51,855 bases of DNA from Lentisphaerae bacterium GWF2_50_93. GTDB taxonomy: Bacteria > Verrucomicrobiota > Lentisphaeria > Victivallales > GWF2-50-93. The DNA is taken from contig MHBI01000036.1 in the NCBI GenBank assembly GCA_001804815.1, positions 1-51,855 of the forward strand, read 5' to 3'. A program made the position numbers and the translations under genes. Shown one piece after another: positions 41,987 to 49,500 of this stretch. Below the pieces are notes generated by a model. The model searched no databases and had not been told where the DNA came from. It saw nothing but the letters and a program-made list of their open reading frames with translations. The stretch's first letter is position 1, and each line of letters begins with the position of its first letter.

Positions 41987-42466
41987 ATGGGACGCGGATT
42001 TCACATCCTTGCTGCGGCATTCCTCCTCTCGGTGCTGGTGCTGTGCGGAGGGGGGGCAGGGGGCGCGCTCGCTCCGGGCAAGTCTGACAAATGCCCTGTC
42101 TGCGGCATGTTTGTCCACAAATATCCGGATTTTCTGGCGCAGATAAAGTTCAACGACGGGAAGGTGTTCTTTTTTGACGGCAACAAGGACATGTTCAGAT
42201 TTTTTTTCAATTTGAAGAAGTATGCCCCGGAGAGGAAGACGGATGACATCTCATCCATCCACGTGACCGACTACTACAGCCTGAGCCCTGTCGACGGCAG
42301 GGAGGCATATTACGTCGCCGGAAGCGATGTCCATGGTCCGATGGGCAAGGAGCTCATACCTTTCGGGAAGGAGCCGGAGGCCAGGGAGTTCATGAAAGAC
42401 CACAAGGGGAAATCCCTCTTGAAATTCAAGGACATAAATCCTTCCGTCCTAAAGGAGCTTGAATGA
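41987..42466 (+). CDS. nosL: NosL family copper chaperone-like protein
   Basis: 159 residues. An N-terminal hydrophobic signal (without a clean lipobox) is followed by CPVCGMFVHKYPDFLAQIKF and FFFDGNKDMFRFF, then YYSL and GPMGKELIPFGKE, the NosL core with Cys-Met ligands. NosL delivers Cu(I) to nitrous oxide reductase in nos clusters, but no nosZ is present here, so a general copper role is more likely. AAAGGAAGGG precedes ATG 41987. Its stop overlaps the next start. Confidence 0.88.
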   Translation: MGRGFHILAAAFLLSVLVLCGGGAGGALAPGKSDKCPVCGMFVHKYPDFLAQIKFNDGKVFFFDGNKDMFRFFFNLKKYAPERKTDDISSIHVTDYYSLSPVDGREAYYVAGSDVHGPMGKELIPFGKEPEAREFMKDHKGKSLLKFKDINPSVLKELE

Positions 42467-42771
42467 TGAAGACGAGGAAGTCAGATATTTTCCTGGTGGT
42501 GCTGGCCGTCGGCATGTACCTTGTCATCCACCTGCTGCTCCACTCATATTTCTCCTTCAGGAACAACGGATCGCAGATCAGCGAGCGCAGGTCGCTCGTG
42601 GAGAAGTACGGATTGTCCGATCTCTGCCTTTTCACCGATTCGCAGTATTCCAGGAACCCGGCGCTGACGGATCTGTCCGCGCCATTCCAGGACCATCCGG
42701 TGTCCCTGGAGCATTTTCCTTCAGGCATGCTGATGCCGCCAGTCGGCAGGAGGACATATGATCTGGATTGA
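42463..42771 (+). CDS. NosL-operon small membrane protein
   Basis: 102 residues with one N-terminal membrane helix (FLVVLAVGMYLVIHLLLH) and a periplasmic domain including the Arg-Glu-Lys-rich ISERRSLVEKYGLSDLC and a Cys. It overlaps nosL by 4 bp and the permease gene by 14 bp. Comparable small proteins lie between NosL and ABC genes in other genomes. Function unknown. Confidence 0.8.
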   Translation: MMKTRKSDIFLVVLAVGMYLVIHLLLHSYFSFRNNGSQISERRSLVEKYGLSDLCLFTDSQYSRNPALTDLSAPFQDHPVSLEHFPSGMLMPPVGRRTYDLD

Positions 42772-43894
42772 AAAACAGCGCAATATAATAGACCTGGCTC
42801 TGTCATCCCTTCTGCGGAAATCAGGGAAGAACCTGGCGCTTGTGATCATCTATACTGCAATTGTATTCATCCTGGCCTCGGTCGTGTTCTTCATCTCCTC
42901 GCTGAAGAGGGAGGCGGCGCTTGTGCTTGAGGCAAGCCCGGAGATCGTGGTACAGAAGCTTGTGGCCGGAAGACAGGCGCTGGCGCCTGAAAGTTATATT
43001 GACGCAATGAGGGGGTTGCGCGGAACAGCCAATGTCAGAGGCCGTCTCTGGGGTCACTATTTTGATTCCACCGTCGGGGCGAACTACACCATCATGGCTT
43101 GCGACGATGACGCCCAGCTGGCTGCCGGCACCATCACCATAGGCCGCGGGATGGCGCGCACTCTTTCGCTGAAGAAGGGCGACAGCATGAAGTTCGACGC
43201 ATACGACGGGACGTCCGTCGACTTCAAGGTGGGTGAAATCCTGCCATACAGGTCGGAGCTTGTCGCCTCGGATCTGATACTGCTGAGGTCTGACGGCTTC
43301 AGGCGGATTTTCGGAATGGAGGAAGGATCTTATTCCGATGTGACCCTGCAGGTGGCGAACAGGAAGGAGATGGCCACCGTAGCCGGAAAGATAAAGAAGC
43401 TTCTGCCTGACAGCCGCCCCATCCTTCGTGACGAGGTTCTCAGGACCTACGAGGCGATCTTCGACTGGAGGGGAGGACTGCTCATCGTCATCCTCTGCGG
43501 CGCGGTACTGGCATTTATCATTTTCGCATGGGACAAGGCAAGCGGACTCAGCTTCGAGGAACGCCGGGAAATATGCATATTGAAGGCTGTCGGATGGGAC
43601 ACTTCCGAAGTGATGGCCATGAAGCTCTGGGAAGGGGCTGTCATATCCCTCCTGTCCTTCATCTTCGGGATCATAGGAGCCTACCTCCACGTATTCTACA
43701 CATCCTATTTCCTCTTCGGACCCGTGCTCAAGGGATGGTCCGTCCTCTATCCCTCCTACCAGCTGATCCCTGCAGTCGACCCATACCAGCTTGCAGCGCT
43801 TTTTTTCCTCACGGTTGTTCCATACACCGCAGCAACACTGATACCGCTTTGGGGGGCTGCCAGCATCGATCCGGATGAAGGGATGAGACTATGA
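42758..43894 (+). CDS. ABC transporter permease, FtsX/MacB-like
   Basis: 378 residues. One N-terminal TM helix (about 25-47), a periplasmic domain of about 200 residues, then three C-terminal TM helices (about 250-270, 300-322, 347-367), the FtsX/LolC/MacB topology. Sequence IVFILASVVFFISSL and the VDPYQLAALFF end fit. AGGAGG precedes ATG 42758. With the ATPase at 43891 (4-bp overlap) it probably forms a type VII ABC mechanotransmitter or exporter linked to NosL. Confidence 0.9.
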   Translation: MIWIEKQRNIIDLALSSLLRKSGKNLALVIIYTAIVFILASVVFFISSLKREAALVLEASPEIVVQKLVAGRQALAPESYIDAMRGLRGTANVRGRLWGHYFDSTVGANYTIMACDDDAQLAAGTITIGRGMARTLSLKKGDSMKFDAYDGTSVDFKVGEILPYRSELVASDLILLRSDGFRRIFGMEEGSYSDVTLQVANRKEMATVAGKIKKLLPDSRPILRDEVLRTYEAIFDWRGGLLIVILCGAVLAFIIFAWDKASGLSFEERREICILKAVGWDTSEVMAMKLWEGAVISLLSFIFGIIGAYLHVFYTSYFLFGPVLKGWSVLYPSYQLIPAVDPYQLAALFFLTVVPYTAATLIPLWGAASIDPDEGMRL

Positions 43895-44577
43895 TTGAAC
43901 TCAGGAATGTCACCAAGGTATTCAACAAGGGGCGCTCGAACGAGTTCACCGCCATCGAGGATGTCAGCCTCTCAATCGGCGCCCGCAGGCTGACAGTGCT
44001 CAAGGGGCCGAGCGGATCGGGGAAGACCACCGCCCTGAGCATCATTGGCGCGATGGCGAAGCCGACTTCGGGAAGGGTCGAGGTCTTCGGGAGGGAGATA
44101 ACCAGCCTTCCTGAAAGGTTCCTTTCCCGAATACGGCGTGAACATTTCGGATTCATTTTCCAGAACTTCAATCTCATCAAGGGCATAAGCGCCCTGGAGA
44201 ATGTCATGATTCCCGCCTATCCGTGCGGAGAGAATCACGGTGTCCTGCGCAACAGGGCCATGGGCCTGCTTGAACTCTTCAACGTGTCCGGCAAGGCGGA
44301 CTCGATGGTCAACTGGCTTTCCGGCGGGGAAATGCAGCGGGTGGCCATTGCCCGCGCCCTGATAAACAATCCGCAGGTGATTGTCGCGGACGAGCCCACC
44401 GCGCATCTTGACACCAAGCTGTCCAGGGAGTTCATGGGGATCATGGCCCAGCTTGTGAGGGACGGCAGGACAGTCATGATAGCAAGCCATGATCCGCTGA
44501 TATGCGATTCGGAGGACATCGGCATGGTCGTTTCCTTCCGCGATGGAAGGATAGAGGGGGTGCAGGAAAACCGATGA
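43891..44577 (+). CDS. ABC transporter ATPase, LolD/MacB-type
   Basis: 228 residues. Walker A GPSGSGKTT (39-47), Q-loop, signature LSGGEMQRVAIARAL, Walker B VIVADEPTAHLD and switch His in IASHDP are complete. It partners the upstream permease; ATG 43891 overlaps its stop as ATGA. The family drives conformational work on periplasmic partners rather than uptake. Substrate unknown; the context suggests copper or metalloprotein maturation. Confidence 0.95.
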   Translation: MIELRNVTKVFNKGRSNEFTAIEDVSLSIGARRLTVLKGPSGSGKTTALSIIGAMAKPTSGRVEVFGREITSLPERFLSRIRREHFGFIFQNFNLIKGISALENVMIPAYPCGENHGVLRNRAMGLLELFNVSGKADSMVNWLSGGEMQRVAIARALINNPQVIVADEPTAHLDTKLSREFMGIMAQLVRDGRTVMIASHDPLICDSEDIGMVVSFRDGRIEGVQENR

Positions 44578-45578
44578 TCATGCATCCCGCCATCATTGCG
44601 CTTTTCGCAGGATCCGCGATCGTCGGTTTCATGATCCTGTATGCGGCCTGCCATGGAATCGGGATATTGAGGCACTGGGACCTGCGGAGCGGGAGCGAGC
44701 TCCAGCTGCGGCTGGAGAGGAGGACCTATCTGATCTCCACGATGATGTCCTGTGCCTTCTGCTTCCAGATCTTCTCCCTTTTCCTGTTCATATATACGGC
44801 AGACAATCTCAGCCGCCTGCTGGTGGGCGCAATGTGCGGCGCGGGCTCCCTCAATGCAAACTGCTACGGCTATCCGGCCTTGCTCTTTAAAATATTGAAT
44901 TTCATCCTCGGCGGTGTCTGGCTGATCGTGAATTATACCGACAACATGGCACCTGATTATCCGATGATACGGAAGAAGTATTTTTTCCTGCTTCTCATTG
45001 TCCCGTGCATAGCCGTCGAAATATTTCTGCAGGGCGCCTATTTCCTCAATCTTGATGCGAATATAATCACCTCCTGCTGCGGCAGTATTTTCAGCGGGGA
45101 TGGCAAAGGAGTGGGTTCCGTCTTCACCTCCATCCCGGTCGCGCCGGTGAAGGCGTCATTCTATCTGCTGGCGATAGTCTCAGCTGTTTCAGGCGTGCTG
45201 TTCTGCCTCAGGGGCAAGGCGGTTGCAGGCATCATATTCTCGCTGGCGAGCATATTGGGGTTCATCGTTTCGCTGGCCGCACTGATATCGTTCATCTCCA
45301 CATATTACTACCAGCTTCCGACGCACCACTGCCCGTTCTGCATCCTCCAGAGGGAATATTGGTATGTCGGGTATGTCCTTTACTTATGCCTTTCATTGGG
45401 CGTGCTGTCCGGGGCGTCGGCCGGACTGCTCATGTTTGCGCGAGGCGTGGAAAGCCTCAAGGATATCCTGCCTTCGATTCAGAAAAGGCTTGTTCTGATC
45501 TCCCTCGTCTCCCAACTGCTTTTTCTTATTGTCTCGGCATGGCCGATGATATTTACGGATTTCAAGCTCGTGTCCTGA
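44574..45578 (+). CDS. Polytopic membrane protein with HCPFC motif, DsbB/VKOR-like feature
   Basis: 334 residues, at least eight hydrophobic segments. SCAFCF near 58 and HHCPFCILQREYWYVGYV near residue 251 resemble the CxxC pair next to a membrane helix in DsbB and VKOR enzymes, although I cannot assign the whole protein. Further Cys pairs (NANCYG, SCCGS). It starts at ATG 44574 overlapping the ATPase stop. A role in reducing or oxidising Cys on NosL-type proteins would fit (inference). Confidence 0.75.
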   Translation: MIMHPAIIALFAGSAIVGFMILYAACHGIGILRHWDLRSGSELQLRLERRTYLISTMMSCAFCFQIFSLFLFIYTADNLSRLLVGAMCGAGSLNANCYGYPALLFKILNFILGGVWLIVNYTDNMAPDYPMIRKKYFFLLLIVPCIAVEIFLQGAYFLNLDANIITSCCGSIFSGDGKGVGSVFTSIPVAPVKASFYLLAIVSAVSGVLFCLRGKAVAGIIFSLASILGFIVSLAALISFISTYYYQLPTHHCPFCILQREYWYVGYVLYLCLSLGVLSGASAGLLMFARGVESLKDILPSIQKRLVLISLVSQLLFLIVSAWPMIFTDFKLVS

Positions 45579-45727
45579 ACGCAGCAGGCAGTGGGCAGTG
45601 GTTGGACTCCACCGACAAATGTTGGTCCGCCGCGGCGGATTAGTTTGTCTTCTCTTAATCTTAACGCCATTCAGGTCAGGCTGCGAATAAATTCCATCAC
45701 TCCAATATACTTCTAGTCTTCGATGTT

Positions 45728-45850
45728 CGTCATTCCTCCAGGTTTCTCCCAATCTCCCCAATCTCCCAATCTCCCCAATCACCCAATCTCCCCAATCACC
45801 CAATCTCCAAATCACCCAATCTCCAAATCACCAAATCACCAAATACTGAA
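45728..45850. repeat. Dispersed repeat with CCCAATCTCC/CCCAATCACC tract
   Basis: CATTCCTCCAGGTTTCTCCC leads into 100 bp of 8- to 9-bp units and AAATACTGAAAG before site 12. Same order of parts as before site 8. 45579-45727 holds no gene. Confidence 0.75.
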
Positions 45851-45851
45851 A

Positions 45852-45919
45852 GTAGGGTTTCCCCCTATTTTTAAGCAGGGTATTACCCTATGGTGAGAAT
45901 GCGGGTCGCATGCAATAAT
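45852..45919 (+). promoter_or_regulatory. Twin-box promoter, site 12 (hemerythrin)
   Basis: Boxes T45853 (TAGGGTTTCCCCCTAT) and C45876 (CAGGGTATTACCCTATGG), 23 bp apart; AATAAT at 45914-45919, exactly 38 bp after C45876. The boxes are almost perfect dyads. Confidence 0.75.
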
Positions 45920-45950
45920 AAGGCAATAGAGATAAAACATTCAAAGGGCA

Positions 45951-46445
45951 ATGAACATGGAATACCAGAAAATAGTTTGGAAGAATGATCTGGATACAGG
46001 CATCCAGCTGATCGACAGCCAGCACAGGGAGTTCATCAGGCTTGTCAACAATCTTCTCGACAGCACTGTCAAATCCGAAGATGCCCAGTCGCTGCTGAAA
46101 GCATTTTCATTTCTGAGGTATTACATAAGCGATCACTTCAGTGTAGAGGAGTCGGCAATGATCGCATACGGATATCCATTCTATTCCATGCACAAGAACA
46201 TCCATGATTCGTTCCGCGAGGAGATAAATGGCATGGAAATGAAACTCAGGTCGAATCTTCCCGCGCATGACGTGGTGATAAAGCTGAATTACATGATAGT
46301 CAACTGGTTCATGCACCATATAAAGGTGGAGGACAGGAAGCTGTGCAACTATCTGGAGATGCAGGCGCAGAAGAGGCAGGAAAGTATTGGCGGCAGGCTT
46401 GAGCAGATCGTCAGCGTCTTCTTCAAGGTGAGGGAGTCGGTTTGA
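45951..46445 (+). CDS. Bacteriohemerythrin
   Basis: 164 residues, full set of iron ligands: DSQHREF, DHFSVEES, HKNIHDSF and HHIKVEDRKLC. Close paralogue of 1014 along the whole length (DTGIQLIDSQHREFIRLVNN), so the two arose by duplication together with their promoters. AAAGGGCA precedes ATG 45951; an in-frame ATG at 45957 is possible. Stand-alone unit. Confidence 0.93.
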   Translation: MNMEYQKIVWKNDLDTGIQLIDSQHREFIRLVNNLLDSTVKSEDAQSLLKAFSFLRYYISDHFSVEESAMIAYGYPFYSMHKNIHDSFREEINGMEMKLRSNLPAHDVVIKLNYMIVNWFMHHIKVEDRKLCNYLEMQAQKRQESIGGRLEQIVSVFFKVRESV

Positions 46446-46456
46446 AGTCTATAAAG

Positions 46457-46523
46457 GTAGGGTAAAACCCCATTGGAAGTAGGGTTTTCACCAATTGCTG
46501 AAAGACGAGACATGAAATAAAAT
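46457..46523 (+). promoter_or_regulatory. Twin-box promoter, site 13 (giant surface protein)
   Basis: Boxes T46458 (TAGGGTAAAACCCCATTGG) and T46480 (TAGGGTTTTCACCAAT), 22 bp apart; TAAAAT at 46518-46523, 38 bp after T46480. The leader to ATG 46582 is about 55 nt. Box A has the opposite-strand A-tract in its spacer. Confidence 0.7.
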
Positions 46524-46581
46524 AAAAAAGTGGAAAAACAATATCATATATATGAAGGCGGAATAAACATGGGGTGTCATT

Positions 46582-49500
46582 ATGTATCAACTTGAAGAAC
46601 GTATTCTTTTTGATGGTGCTGCAGCAGCGGACGTTGCAGCAGCTCAGCAGGACGTGCAGAACCAGCAGGCTCAGGATAATCAAGCTGCCCAGCCACAGGC
46701 CGATCCTTCGGAACAGGCCCAGGATCAAGCTCAGGACACACATGAGCCATCTCCTATTCTGAACCCGGATTCCGCCCCGGTCGTACAGATCACAGACGCA
46801 TCGGCCGACGCAAATTCCGCAGCCGCGGCCATAACGCCCGCTACGGCCGCCAACCCGACACCCGACACCCATGTGAACGTCCTCGTCGTATCCGACTCGC
46901 TTGAAAACGCAGACACCCTCTTCCAGAGCGCGAACTCCAACACCATCGTCGTCCATTATGATTCAAAGACGACCACCAGCACCGAACTCCTGCAGCAGAT
47001 AACTGACGCCCTCAACGGAGAAAAGGCCGACAGCATTGGATTTGTAACAGACAAGGCGCATGATGGAGCGATCGAGATATTCGCCGACAGCGACACCTCA
47101 GCCGAATCCCTTTCTTCGGACGCCCAGAAGAATTTCTGGAACGGCATCGAAGGGCTTCTCGCTGAAAAAGGCAAAGTCAATATCTTCGCCTCCGAGCTCG
47201 CCTCAACTGACAACGGACGCCATCTTGTAGACTCACTCTCCCAGATCACCAACCACCAGGTTGCCGCAAGCACAGACGTTACCGGCGATGCCGACGCCGG
47301 AGGGAACTGGGAGCTCGAATACGTGTCCAAGGGCACGGGTTCGGTCAATCTCATCGACGAATACTTCAACCGCGACTCCATCCAGTCCTTCGACCACCGT
47401 ATTGAAGATCCGACTGAAATCGCATTCATAGATTCATCAGTAAGGGACGCCAGCACCATAGTCAGCCAGCTGGACAGCGACGTAGAGGTCGTTTACCTGA
47501 GCAGGGATAATGCATTCAACGACATTACCGACTATCTCAATGGACGCACGGACGTCGACTCCATCCATATAATTTCCGATGCCGACTATACCACCGGCGG
47601 ATTCTTCCTCGGCAACGAGACCGTCGATAACGACTTCGTTGCGAACCACCAGGATGCCCTGGCAGGCTGGGGAAACTCGATGTCCGTTGACGGCGACATA
47701 CATATCTATGGCTGCAATGTCGCGAAGGATCAGGTTGGAAAGGATCTTGTCACTCAGATAGCCTCGCTCACCGGAGCTGATGTGGCGGCATCGACCGACA
47801 TCACCGGCCTTGCCGGCAACTGGAACCTCGAATATAGTTCCGGAACGATTGAAACCCACGGCTTCATCATCAACGACTATTACCACAACCTCAACACTTT
47901 CACCGTCAGGCGCCTGGATGATGCCCTGATAATAAATCCCCTGCTGATAGACCAGGGTAACCTTACCCTGCGCGAGGCTATTTACGTGACGGTAAACGGA
48001 GATAACATTCAATTTGCAGACTACACCGTCCTGCATTCCGCAACCAGCACGACCCCGGACATTCAGCCATGGTTCAACGGTCATGTGTTCCTTACTCCTA
48101 CGATCAGCCTGGTCGATACACTGGTAATAACGACAAACATAACCATTGACGGCAATATCGTCACGCCCGCCTGGTCGGATGCCGGCCAGAACTATCCTCT
48201 GCAGAATAATTCTGTAATCATAGATGCCGGGAACAGCTTCCGCGCCATCTACATAGATTCCGCCAGGAACCCCGACCAGACAGGCGTATCCTTGAACAAC
48301 ATGGTCGTCCAGAATGGACGTTCGCTTGCAACTGACATCGCGCCAGCAGCAGGCAGTGGCGGCGGTATTTATGTCTCAGGCATAAGCACGCTCAACCTGC
48401 AGACGCTAGCTGTGCCGGCTGGTGGAACTGAAGCCACTGTGAGAAACAGCCAGGCGGATTATGGCGGCGGTATTTATAATGCAGGCATTCTGACAAGCGC
48501 AGCTTCTTCCATTTACGGCAATCATGCAGTGTTAAATGGCGGTGGAATTTATAATGGCGGAACCATGACCCTTGCCGGCACCTCGCCGCTGAGCATGGTG
48601 AGGATTGGCGGAACCGACATCTCCTATCAGAATACAGCCGGGGGCGACGGCGGCGGCATCTACAGCAGCAATTCCGACCTGTCGATGATGAATGTGCTCA
48701 TTGGGAACAACTCTGCTGCCGGCAATGGCGGCGGCGCATATTTATACTCGAACAATTATGAGGTAACCGGTCCAGTACAACTCTCTTCCGTGGATTTCAT
48801 GGCAAACCATGCCAATGGTGACGGCGGCGGGCTTTATCTTGCCAATGGCAACCCGGCTTCCATTGCAAATGTCCTGGAGATGGACGCTGGCAATATCATC
48901 GGCAACATTTCCAACGGCAGAGGCGGTGGCGCATATCTCCAGAGCGGCGTGGAAACGTTCCAGTTCAGCTCAGTCGCCGGCAATAAGGCCGAAGCTGACG
49001 GCGGTGGTATTTATGTGGACGCAGCAGGCAGCCTGGCGCTATTCAACAGCACAGTAGCCAACAATACAGCAGGAGGAACCGGAGGTGGAATTTCCTTCTT
49101 CTCGGACAAAGCTCTCAACATGGATTTCTCAACTGTCGCGAACAACCAGTCAGGATGGTCTGTCGCTGGTGCCCCATCCGGAATACCAGGCGCATTCGGG
49201 GGCGGCATCTACATGGACAATGGCGCACTCACCATGGCAAACTCGGTCCTGGCACAGAACTTCAGTGGAGCTTTCGACCAGACTGCAGGCGTACACGATG
49301 ATCTCTATGCCAATGCCGGCACCAGCAATATCAACCGCAGTGTCTACGGCACGACCGGCGGCGCTGGCACTGTTACCCCTGATGCATTCAGCATACATGC
49401 TGGCGTGGATATCACATGGGCGGACTTCAAGGGCAAGCTCGACACACAGGTCCTGGACAATGGCGGGAAGACTGGGTCGGTCTATGTAATCGACGGCGCT

